The notes under the pieces: generated by a model
Databases searched by the model: none
Seen by the model: only the letters and a program-made list of their open reading frames with translations
What the model was told of the DNA's origin: nothing
Shown here: piece by piece, positions 22,399 through 32,295 of the stretch
Layout of the letters: each line of letters opens with the position of its first letter
How positions within the stretch are numbered: the stretch's first letter is position 1
Program-made: the position numbers and the translations under genes
NCBI GenBank assembly: GCA_029582165.1
Contig: CM055886.1
Span: 26,660,669 to 26,724,668 of the forward strand
DNA length: 64,000 nt
Origin: Portulaca oleracea
Lineage: Eukaryota > Streptophyta > Magnoliopsida > Caryophyllales > Portulacaceae
Reading direction: 5' to 3'

Positions 22399-23855
22399 AG
22401 GATCACCATTAGTTAGTCTGTCAACCCGTTGAGCCTGAATTTAAGTTTCAAAGAGTAAACTTTTTTTTAAAGAGGGTAATGATGTAAAACCTCAAAAAAT
22501 CTAAACTTTTCTATCGTTACTCCGTTAAATTTTATTTATGATTCTGTTATTATGTTATGATTTATTTCTGGTAACATCTGAGCTCTTAGAACCGTGAGAG
22601 ACTAACAAGGGTATAATAGTTTTTTGTGCTAACAATGATAGAATGGTCTTTTGTACATTTAGACATCCAAGGGCAATTTGATATTTTCTTGCATGTGAGG
22701 AGTAGAGTTTAACCACATGTTTTTTTTTTTATGTGTTTTGACTTTTAGGTTTTTGTGTAGTTAATTTAGTTAATTGTATTTTTATGTTAGAAAATCAAAA
22801 TTCAATTCATGAACCATATAGTTTGGTATCAGCTTTTAAAGTTATTATTTTATGTATTTAATTTATTTTAGTTGTAAAAATCTCTCCTATTTATTTTCAA
22901 AACAAAAGCAAACAAAGAGGAAAAAAAAATAAGTCAACTCATTCCCTCCTTTCCCTACCAGCCGAGCCATCTACCGTCACCACCACCACCACCACCTTCT
23001 CAGAGGCGGAGCTAGAATTTTTTTTATTAGGGTGAGCCACTTGTATATATGAAGAACAAGGAAAGAGGAGAAAAGAAGTGGATTTTAAAAAATAATAAGG
23101 AAAAACTAGAAAAAAAATGTTCCAAACAAGAGTTGAACCCTTGACATCAAGTGTAATAACATGGATTATAACCACTACTCTACAAATATTTCTATGGTAC
23201 TTCTTGCAAATATATTTAATTTTACCTGTGATAGGGGGGCCGTGGCCTTGGCTAGCTCCCCCTTGGCTAAGCCCTTGCACCTTGTGCACCACCCCAGTAC
23301 AACCACTCTGTCGCCGCGCCACCACCTCGTCGTTGTATCTCAACCGACGCTCTTCCTTCTTCTCTTCTCTCTCTTCCTTTCTATTTCTTTTCAATCTCCT
23401 TGTGTTTCTCTAGATCCACCCCGACCACCACTAAGCACCACCGCTCTGCTCTACTGCAATCGCCAACGCTACCCTGCACCCGTTGGACATTGCCACCACC
23501 ACTAGGAGCCGCAACCACTGCTAGTCACACACCTCAACCTTTCTTTTTGGGCGTTGTTGTTGTTGCTGCTCGTAAATCCCGCCGACGACCACTACCGTTG
23601 TGTCCCGATGTCCTCGTCGCCCTACCCTGCCCGCCACCAACAACAACCGCCATCTCTCCTCCTCCTTGCTAGTATGCACCGACAAACCCTGCACCCTTTC
23701 ATTTTTAGTTTTTTTGTTATTAGTTTTATTATATATTTTCATGATTTATATTATTGTTATTATTATTATTTGTGTTTAAATGTGCTTTTATTTTGATTTA
23801 TAATTATCTTTTATTGTTATATTTTATCATTGTCTTTTAATTCTAATTTATTATG
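22399..23855. other. Non-coding, low-complexity and possible retroelement debris
   Basis: At 22457-22490 an AAAGAGGGTAATGA run precedes TGTAAAACCTC, which could be a polypurine tract and the start of an LTR of yet another element; no end or partner was found. A (CAC)n run lies at about 22976-22997. From about 23340 to 23680 the sequence is CT- and CCACC-rich and gives Pro/Leu- or Arg-rich ORFs on both strands with no recognisable domain. From 23700 to 23855 it is AT-rich. Confidence 0.4.
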
Positions 23856-24140
23856 TAGGACAACTATGGAGAACAGGTAGAAGGTTCTGAAGTGGTTGAT
23901 AACACCTTGGTTGACTTCTTCCGAGGCATGCTGGGGGCTCATACCTCAACCTGTGACTTCACTGACCCAACTGTAATTGCAATGGGACAAGGGCTTTCAG
24001 TAGAACACCAAATCTCCCTTTGTAAGCCTTTTACCGATAGCGAAATAAGAGAGGCTCTTTTCTCCATACATAATAACAGATCTCCTGGTCTAGGCAAACA
24101 CACAAGTGACGGTTTTTTAAGGCAGCATGGCCCCATATAG
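23856..24140 (+). pseudogene. LINE (L1-type) reverse transcriptase fragment
   Basis: The plus strand reads TLVDFFRGMLG, then SLCKPFTDSEIREALFSIHN, NRSPG and FLRQHGPI. This matches the linker and start of the RT domain in plant L1-type ORF2 (pattern LxxPFTxxEIKEALFSIxxxKSPGPDGxxxxFFK). The SPGPDG motif is disrupted (SPGLGKHTSDG). The fragment has neither endonuclease nor the RT catalytic core and ends at a stop. The flank up to about 24257 has no recognised feature. Confidence 0.75.
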
Positions 24141-24518
24141 GAACTTACATTTGAAGTGCAAACAATGAGTTCTTCACAACAGGGAAAACAGTTAACTTGA
24201 AATGAAATGCGCGACTTAGTTAATTACACTCATTAATTAGCTTAATTATATATGATTAGGGTCGGGTTATTACCTCTATTTTGACGAGTCCTCTGTTATC
24301 TCTTTCTTTGTTCTGTCCTCACTTTCTGAATTCAATAAAATAGTAAAGTGTTTAATTGCTTGGTCAAATTTTAGCAACAATAACATTTGATTGTTAACGT
24401 CCTTGTTGATCAAGTGTAATATTTTTCAATAACCCTATTCACTCTCCCTCTAGGGTTCTTTCAAGTGGTATCAGAGCAGGTCCACTTAAGAAGAGACTAA
24501 CCGTTCTGTGGAAAGATC

Positions 24519-25650
24519 ATGGTTGGGAATGAAGTTGATGATATAGGACAAGGACGCTGCTTAAGCACACCCCCATTATTCCGAGGATCAAACTTTGCCC
24601 ACTGGAAGAAGTGTACGAAAGCATTCATGATGGATCAAGACTATAATCTATGGGACAGAATTGAGAATGGAGACTTTGTCCCCATGATCACAGAGGGAGA
24701 AATTACGAAACCCAAAATTAGATCCAAATTCACTGCCAAAGTAGCAGAAAAGGCAAATAAAAATGTTGAAATCTTACATACTCTCTATTGTAGACTTGAT
24801 TCTAATGAGTTTGAATATGTCTCTAGCTATGATACAACTAAACAGGTGTGGGATACCTTAGTGACCACATATGAAGGGACGAGCCAAGCTCGAGAAGTAA
24901 GGCTTGACAATTATGTTAAACATTACGAATCCTTCAAAATGAAGATTGGAGAATCTGTCAAGAACATGTACAAACGGTTCGCTATCATAATCAATAATCT
25001 CAAGTCCCTGGGGAAAACCTACTCCAATGAAGAAAAAGTTCGCAAGGTCCTCAGATGCATTCCAAGAAAGAAATGGGAACTGAAAGTCACCACAATCGAG
25101 GAAGATCAAGATTTGAAAACTCCCCAATTATATGACCTCATTGGCAAGCTTCTTGCTCACGAGATACATATTCAAGAAGAGCATAAAAATGAAGAAGCAG
25201 TCAGCAAGGACCTCAATGGTCCTAACGTCAAGTCAAATGAGGATGATAAGAACCAGAGTTTGGCTTTGATGGCCAAGGAACTCAAGAAAACCGTGCAAGA
25301 AAAGTCGTAACTCCATAGGATCCCCATCTAAACGGGTCAACCAAAGAGGTAAGGACTCCTCAAGTAATGAAACTAACCCACTTTATTGCTTTGTTTGTAG
25401 TGATCCATATCACTTGATCAAGGACTATCCCTACACCAGAAAGAACAAAAAAAGGACGAGTCATATAGCCTCGATGGCCTCTTGGAGTGATAATAGTGGA
25501 AGCTGGACGGATGATGAGGAGGTTGCCAATCATTGTCTTATGGGAAAAGACACCAGTGATACCGAGGAAGTTGGTACAACAAATGATGACTATCAAGACA
25601 GTGATGAAGATGGAGCAAGGGAGGTAACTCTTGATGAGCTCCTTACTTAG
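24519..25650 (+). pseudogene. Copia gag with lost zinc knuckle
   Basis: 24519-25310 encodes a 263-residue Copia gag core starting MVGNEVDDIGQGRC, with FRGSNFAHWKK, VWDTLVTTYEG, NNLKSLGKTYSNEEK and LIGKLLAHEIHIQEE. The frame ends at a TAA (25308-25310) inside the basic linker. In another frame, about 25384-25650, the zinc-knuckle region follows as CFVCSDPYHLIKDYPY: the last Cys is Tyr, so the CCHC motif is broken. Then comes an acidic stretch with SWSDNSGSWTDDEE. 25708-25917 gives a heptad-rich segment (LEEFEDKLEKSCNDLTSK), the usual coiled coil after gag in this group. Confidence 0.82.
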
Positions 25651-26718
25651 CCTAAAAAGTACTTAGCAAACTGTTTTCTAAAGATTTTTGTAGGTGAGAC
25701 TAAATACTTGGATAAACTTATGTCCCTAAAAAAGACTATTAAGGGTCTGGAAGAGTTTGAAGATAAATTGGAAAAATCGTGCAATGATCTTACCTCCAAG
25801 ATTGACATTCTCGAGACTGAAAAACTAGACCTCAAGGCCAACCTCGATAATGTCACAAGTCTTCTTGTTAAGCTAACCAAGGGAGAAGAAAACTCTTGTG
25901 AATTGCTTGGATCTTAATGTGCCTCCTTCAACAAGGAAGGACTGGGACATCGTCCCAAGAAGAAGCAAAACTATCGTCAAGGACATTATGTCTCTCGAAA
26001 ACTGTCAGCCAGAACAAGTAACCAAAGACGCTATAACAACCTCGATAGAAAGGATTAATGTCACATATTCTACTCACAACACCCAAGACAATGCAACTAC
26101 CTTGGCACAAGATCCCAAGGTCACTCCTCTCATCTCAAAAATGAGTGCCAATCTGGTAAATCTTACTACTCTAACCATTATCGTTCTAGAATTGTACAAG
26201 TATCGGTTATAAAAAAAATGACCTCCTAACATGGTTGTTACTAGCAGTCAAGGACCTCAAATTGATGTCAATTATGGCTTGAGGAAGGTTGGTTGAAATT
26301 TTTGTAGGTACGTCAGCATCCAACTAAGGAAATAGTGAAACCTCAAAAGTTTGGATGCTCAAGAAAACCTGGAGCAATCAAGGACATTGTATGCATCAAT
26401 AGTAACTTCTACAGTAAAACCCAATGTCCTTAGCGACTAAACAAAAGGCGAAAACAACCCCATGTCCCTCTTGTGTCATAAAGTTTAACGTATTGGATCT
26501 ATTCAAATGGCGGTGTTATTGTTTATTTGTGGCACGAATTGAGGGGGAGCATCCTCTCTTAGTACTAACAAGTTCATTAAGTTGTTGCAGATTATTACAG
26601 ACAGTTGTAGTCTTGCAGATGAAGAGGGAGTTTCCTATGGTCTTTTTTATCAAAGTAAAAAGGGGGAGAAGGAGTATAGTTATTAAGGAATTTTGTCTTT
26701 CATCGAAAAAGGAGAGAC

Positions 26719-27762
26719 TGTTGGGACTAGGGTCAAGGACATTACTTTTACATTCACCAAAGACCTCACATAGAGCTTTGACAAGAACCTAACACAGAGT
26801 TTTGATATGAAAGATAAAATTACAAAAGCAAGAAAGACAAGTATCTTGTGTTCTATTTTATCCAAAATACTTAATATATGTTTGATATACTAATCTTAGA
26901 CCCAAATATGATTACAGAATATTTCACAAGAAAAAGTATGGAAACTGGAAAGCGTACAAATCCGGTAGAATTTAAATTGTCAAGAAGGAAAGAATCTGGA
27001 GGATTTCCAATAAAGAAATAGAGGATAACAAATCAAGCAAATCAAGCATATAGTTGTTGACCATATTTCACAAGACGTATGGAAAACGTACATATTCGGT
27101 ACAAATCAAATTGTCAAGAAGGAAAGAATTTGGAGGATTCCCAATCAACAACTAGAGGACAACTTTTGCAAAAAAAAAAAAAAAAAAAAAAAAAACAACT
27201 AGAGGACAACAAATCAAGCAAATCAAGCCATTAGCCGTTGACCACCAACAAGGAAGGAAATCCTCAAGAAGGCTATAAATCATCTCATGACCTCAAGTAG
27301 CAACATTCATATCGATTCCAAGGAAGAAGAAATCAAGTGTAGGAAATTTACAGTGAAAAGTTTATGAGTGTAGTCATTTGTGATTGTGGCGAGTTACTTA
27401 GTAACCAAAGTGTGTTCTGGCGAGGACTTCAATTATCTTTGTAACTGAAGAACTGTTGAATATGTCTTCAATGAGTAAGTGCTTCACCTATTAATTGGTG
27501 AATAAGGTTTCTAGGATCCATATTTGGGATCCTCCTTTGTAAGCAGAAACTAAGGTCCTCACGATCTCTATTATGCCGAGTCCTCTTTTATCTCTTTGTC
27601 TGTTCTTTCCTCAATTTATGAATTCAATAAAATAGTAAAGTGTTTGATTATTGCTTGGTCAAATTTCAGCAACAATAACTTTTGATTGTTAACGTCCTTG
27701 TTGATTAAGTGTAGAGTTTTTCAATAACCCTATTCACCCTCCCCCCCTCTAAGGTCCTTTCA
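26719..27762 (+). repeat. 3' LTR of the plus-strand Copia relic
   Basis: TG...CA ends. It contains an internal tandem duplication of about 130 bases: AAATTGTCAAGAAGGAAAGA recurs at about 26976 and 27109. It also contains a poly(A) insertion (27147-27210). Confidence 0.85.
27147..27210 (+). mobile_element. Minimal poly(A) insertion with 15-17-bp target duplication
   Basis: AACAACTAGAGGACAAC occurs at 27147-27163 and 27194-27210. Between them lies TTTTGC followed by about 25 A. Same structure as 17330-17375. Confidence 0.7.
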
Positions 27763-27789
27763 GGACTAATACTACTTAGCCAACTGACA

Positions 27790-27792
27790 ACA

Positions 27793-27839
<47 letters not shown>

Positions 27840-27890
27840 CTCTCTCTCTTTCTCTCTCCCCCCTCCCTCTCTCCCTTTACGTTATTTCAT
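27790..27890. repeat. (CT)n microsatellite
   Basis: Long TC/CT run with TATC and CCC interruptions directly after the Copia relic. 27891-28200 holds nothing recognised. Confidence 0.9.
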
Positions 27891-28219
27891 TCACATAAAT
27901 ACTAGAGAATTCTCATATTTGATCAACTAAGTTTTCACAAGGCTTGATTAATCTTGGAGGGATCTTTGCTAATTTAAAGAGCATCTGAGTAATGGAGGGC
28001 AAATAATTCCTTAAAGACAGTGAATTCAATTCATATTCAACCCTTTTCTTCTCAAAATCACTCAATAGGATCTCTAAGACTCTAACTACAGTCTACAACT
28101 TACTCAACAGTCAACATTCAACAATCCCCCCCCCCCAAAAAAGAACACACACAAAAAAAGAAGAAAAAAAAGATAATAATCAAATTAAGAGTTTCATTAT
28201 CGTTGCTAATATTTTTACT

Positions 28220-28227
28220 GTTAGTAA

Positions 28228-28290
<63 letters not shown>
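28220..28290. repeat. (ATT)n microsatellite, about 23 units
   Basis: Uninterrupted ATT repeat. The Asn- and Leu-rich ORFs over it are artefacts. It abuts a MITE at 28294. Confidence 0.95.
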
Positions 28291-28293
<3 letters not shown>

Positions 28294-28454
28294 TAGGCAC
28301 CGCTCTTTTGTCCATTAACGTAAATTACCGCAACCTACCGCAACATACCGCAAATTACCATTACCTTTTTACTATTCCCACCGTAACTTACCGCAATCTA
28401 CCGCAACTAACCGCAACGCAACGCAAACGCAATGCACAACAGAACGGTGCCTTA
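28294..28454. mobile_element. Small MITE with TAGGCACCG ends
   Basis: Starts TAGGCACCGCTCTTTTG and ends GAACGGTGCCTTA, an inverted match of the termini. The interior carries many TACCGCAAC-like repeats. Target duplication not resolved. A hAT-like assignment is a guess. Confidence 0.55.
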
Positions 28455-29501
28455 GCCTTAGTATTATTAATATTATTAGTAGTGTTGGACTAATTTGATT
28501 TTATTAATATTATTATTGTAGGTTCCGTTATAGGAATTTGCCGGAGATGATTTAGATTACTCATCGTATTTTGCGACCAAAGAATCGTTTAGTTCACTTG
28601 ATGTTGTTTAGGAATGAGCGGACAAAATAGCTCGGGGAATCGAATTTCGGTTTGTAAGAGCTACGCGTAAGAGAATGGATCAAAACAATCCACTTCGCGA
28701 CAAATTGGATGATTTTGAAAACTAGTAAGTATTGCGCGTGTTGTGCGCTGTTAACATTGTGACCGTTACATTGTGGATTAATTCAATTACGAGTGAAAAG
28801 AATATACTTTTTCATAAAATTTTAGATTAACATGGATGTTGTAATTAGTTAAAGAAAATTAATATTTAAAGCTATACGAAGACTAATAGACTATATATAA
28901 GGATCAATATTAAGTAAAATCACTTCTTTCTTCTTCATGGGTCATGGCAATTGCATTACAGTTTGCAAATGGCTTCTAGATCACTCCCTACAAAATATAA
29001 TATGAATATACCACACAAAGTTTGATATATCCTTCATGCAGTTGTATTGGTGTGGTTTTGAGGGAGTAATGGTTAGCAATTAAGCTATTAACATAGTGAT
29101 ACGCATGCAATTTACATCGGCTGACTTATTTGTACATCCAATAGAATACAACTACATATTTTCCTTCATCAACTATGGCCTTTGTATCAAGCTAGACGTA
29201 GCCATTAAACTCAACACCTAAAATTATTAAGAAGCACAACTGAGAGAGGACAAGAGTTAACAAAACAAGGAGAACTTATTAGTTAGGACTTAGAAGTATA
29301 TGATTTCATTGCTGACAAATCAAGATTATTTTAACGCACCAATATCATTTCAACCAAATTTTCATGACTAAAGCCAACTTGAATGTATTTCAACCAAATT
29401 TGCCAATACACAATATAGCTTTGGCAATTTTGAGTTTATACTATATCACATGAGCAGCATCATAACTCGAAATGTTTCATGCATCAAAGTTTCTTTCTTA
29501 C
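28455..29501. other. Intergenic, nothing recognised
   Basis: AT-rich. The fragment 28530-28720 has slightly higher GC but no identifiable product. Missing distal exons of the kinase pseudogene were looked for on the minus strand and not found. Confidence 0.4.
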
Positions 29502-30084
29502 CTGCCCAATTAACATTTCATATAACAGGATTTCAATTTCCCCCAGTTAGCATTTATGTTATGACCATTAGCTTATATGATTTCTGAAGCTATGTAGTCC
29601 TTGGTTCCACACAACGAATTTGATCGGCTTGATTCATCTATTTCCTTTGCAAGGCAAAAATCAATTAGTACAATATGCACACAAGTACTGTAAGCGTAAT
29701 TTACTTAACATACAGTTACAACAATTGTAAGAGATGGATGTAAGAAATCTCAAGCATGCTCATCCATAACAGTGCTCAAAGCATATGCTTCTTACATGAC
29801 CAACACTGTCCATATGAATGTTTTCAGGTTTAAGATCCTGATGCACAATCCTGTTCTTTAGAAGATGAGTTATAGCAAACACTATTTCAACCTTGTAAAG
29901 TCTTGCTTAACCCTCACTATTCAAACACACAGTCCAAATTAAAATCAAATCCAACGAGCATTCATGCTTACAAAATCCCAAATATGCTGATGATACACCT
30001 TAATAGCCCTTGTTGTAGAGATGAAAGAAAAAATGCCCTCCATTAATAAAATTGCAGATCAAATAATGCTTAGGCCTTTTCTAT
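29502..30084 (-). pseudogene. S6-kinase-type AGC protein kinase pseudogene, unprocessed
   Basis: Three minus-strand pieces lie in correct kinase order. (1) About 30084-30010: CNFINGGHFFFHLYNKG, matching LVLDFINGGHLFFQLY of plant S6K. (2) About 29922-29796: ARLYKVEIVFAITHLLKN, then the catalytic loop IVHQDLKPENIHMDSVGH (HRD changed to HQD), ending at an intact donor GTAAGA. (3) About 29675-29502: IDFCLAKEIDESSRSNSLCG (DFG changed to DFC), YIASEII (APE changed to ASE), a stop, then NGHNINANW and, in another frame, ILLYEMLIGQ followed by a donor GTAAGA. Retained donors show a genomic, not processed, copy. Stops and a frameshift disable it. N-lobe and C-terminal exons were not found. Confidence 0.75.
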
Positions 30085-30813
30085 AATGGAAAATAGGAAG
30101 CAAGATAAATGAAGCCATTTTGCAATGTTTAAGCTATAGGAAGCAAATATATGTGTGTGCAACATATAAAGATTGAGTATATAGAAGGAAAAGCCTCTTA
30201 GAAGGATAAATACATGTACACAACTCCCACTTCTAGTGTAATTTTGAAAGTTGACCAGTGTTTTTCCTCCTTTATTACTAATTCAGCAGGCCAATTCCAA
30301 TCTTTTGTTATTGTTCTTCCTCCTAGTGTAATTAAATAGTTGATATAGGGTGCCTTGGCTACTCTTGACACCCCTTTAGTTCTGCCCCTAGATATGCTCT
30401 TCCATGGTAACATTCATTTCCTACTGCCCTATGGTTTATGTCTATATATATTTTCAGTTTCGGCATAAATAATCATAGAGGTCAAATTTTGATATGGTTG
30501 AATAAATTTAATTGTAATTAGTTTACGGATTATGGTTAAAAGTTTGATACATACTTTTATTCATTTCCTTTTGACCTATGGTCATATTTTTAGTTTCATT
30601 ATTAAATATTTCATCGAATAGGTGGTGTACACTTAACAAAGAGAGACAATCATAGTGACAAAAAACTGTACCGATTCAAGAACAACAAAATGAATTGAAG
30701 GCGAAATTAAGTGCAATTATATTCAGCCAATTATAAGAAAGCTTCATATCTCAGATGATTGTAGAGACGATGAGAGAAGACACACACTTTGATTATTCGG
30801 ATTTTTGCTGCAA

Positions 30814-30819
<6 letters not shown>

Positions 30820-30891
<72 letters not shown>
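30820..30891. repeat. (TA)n microsatellite
   Basis: About 36 AT dinucleotides in a row. Confidence 0.97.
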
Positions 30892-30893
<2 letters not shown>

Positions 30894-31462
30894 TCACACA
30901 TCTTTTCTTTTTCAATAACTCATCTCTCCCGGTATGTTATTGGATCCAATCTAAGCATATAGAAAACTGGAAAAATATATGTTACGCTTTCTACAAAATT
31001 TCTTATATAAATTGGTGAAAATAAAGGGGGAAATGGTATTTTAATGCGTCATACATGGAGATGAAAGAGATAAAGGGCATCAAAATATACAGGAGAGGGA
31101 CAAGTAATGTGGTAAATATCACCATGAATGGGTTGTTATGAGAGAGCTTCACATGTAGCACCAAAATATGTGAAGAAAAAATTTTGATTAGAATACTTGC
31201 AACGTATTGGGCCAAACTTTGAACAGGAAGCCCCAAGATCAAGAGGCGACTATGTTGAACACAGAGGCAACATACCACTTTCCAACAAGACAAAAAATGA
31301 AGCCTTTTGGCCTTTTACTGTCCTCTTATCCACAAAATGAATTGAAGGCCTTATATTATTGTCAGATAGGGTCGAAAAATTGCAACAACCTAACTTTATT
31401 GAATTTAGATAATCAGAAAGCAGTATTCACAGTCAATTTGCAAGATCATAATTTTCTAATAA

Positions 31463-31464
<2 letters not shown>

Positions 31465-31494
<30 letters not shown>
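31465..31494. repeat. (GA)n microsatellite
   Basis: About 15 AG dinucleotides. Confidence 0.95.
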
Positions 31495-31498
<4 letters not shown>

Positions 31499-32295
31499 TC
31501 ACAAAAAAGTCATGTCGACCTCCATTATTTGAAGAATTTGTTCGCTCAACTCTCGTAATACTTTACCTTCTGCTGAAACATACCCATAAAAACAATCAGT
31601 TAGAAACAAAAATTTACTGTTTAAACTAAGTAGTCAGAACTGTGTTGAATCAAAAGTAATGAATAAGTATAATTGGAGTATACCGATCAAAATTGGAGCA
31701 GAATAAGCAAAATTCAATTGCGAATTAAGGACCATACCACACAATCACACATCTTTCATTCTTAATCGAAAAGTTTGAAATGCATGCAGAGGATTGTGAT
31801 TGAAGATGAGAAATTGAAAACTGGAAAAACCCTAATGTCTTCAATTGCTGCTAAAAACCCTAACATGAACCAGAAAATATGATCAAAGCTTTATTCCCAC
31901 CCTTGTTGAAGAAATTGAGCGACGATGGAGAGAAAAGGCTTTGCATGTGAATTATTGAAGAGAGACAAAATTAGCTTAACCTCAATCCAAACGACCATTA
32001 TATCGCGAACTAAGAAAACAGAGATGCGGGAATGATTTCGGGCAATGCAGTTGGGGCACTCCATTGTGATGTTTTCTAGGTTGTTTGGGGGGAGGGGGAA
32101 GCTGCAGCGAAGGTTAGGCGGAGTGGGGAATCAGACAAAGATGGAGGACTGGAGGACAGATGAGAGATGAGTGATGAGTGATGAAATAAAAATTTATATG
32201 GACTTTGGAGTATTATTTTTTTCTAAATGACAGAAATGCCACCATGTACTGTTCATTGGAACAGTATTTTCTGTTACTGTTCATAGCTACAGTAA

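Larger units (their letters stand above)
24258..27762 (+). mobile_element. Copia-type element, gag-only relic with truncated 5' LTR
   Basis: The 3' LTR (26719-27762, starts TGTTGGGACTAGG) is about 1.04 kb. The 5' LTR keeps only its last about 205 bases (24258-24463), matching through GAATTCAATAAAATAGTAAAG and the common end. A primer site TGGTATCAGAGC lies at 24466-24477. The interior (2.25 kb) has gag and a coiled-coil ORF. No protease, integrase, RT or RNase H was found, and stretches such as AAAAAGGGGGAGAAGG (about 26657) mark the polypurine side. It belongs to the same broad SIRE-like group as element B but is a different family (LTR sequences differ), on the opposite strand. Confidence 0.85.
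30085..32295. other. Non-coding sequence with microsatellites
   Basis: Contains a (TA)n tract (30820-30891) and a (GA)n tract (about 31465-31494). Between 31740 and 32110 the minus strand has AGGGTTTTT and CT-rich stretches resembling a plant gene leader. It could be the old promoter of the kinase pseudogene, but no first exon was identified. Confidence 0.4.

Noticed and set aside
22474..22870. Possible additional LTR starting TGTAAAACCTC after a purine run
   Set aside because: No second copy, target duplication or coding region could be found in the window.
22939..23672. Overlapping ORFs on both strands rich in Pro, Ser, Leu or Arg/Glu
   Set aside because: Compositional artefact of CT/CCACC-rich sequence; no domain or gene structure.
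28118..28315. ORF with a long Asn run (and Leu run on the other strand)
   Set aside because: It is the (ATT)n microsatellite read in frame, with no flanking protein signature.
28341..28440. Repeated TACCGCAAC motifs that might suggest a CRISPR-like or satellite array
   Set aside because: Irregular spacing and within MITE termini; plant nuclear context excludes CRISPR.
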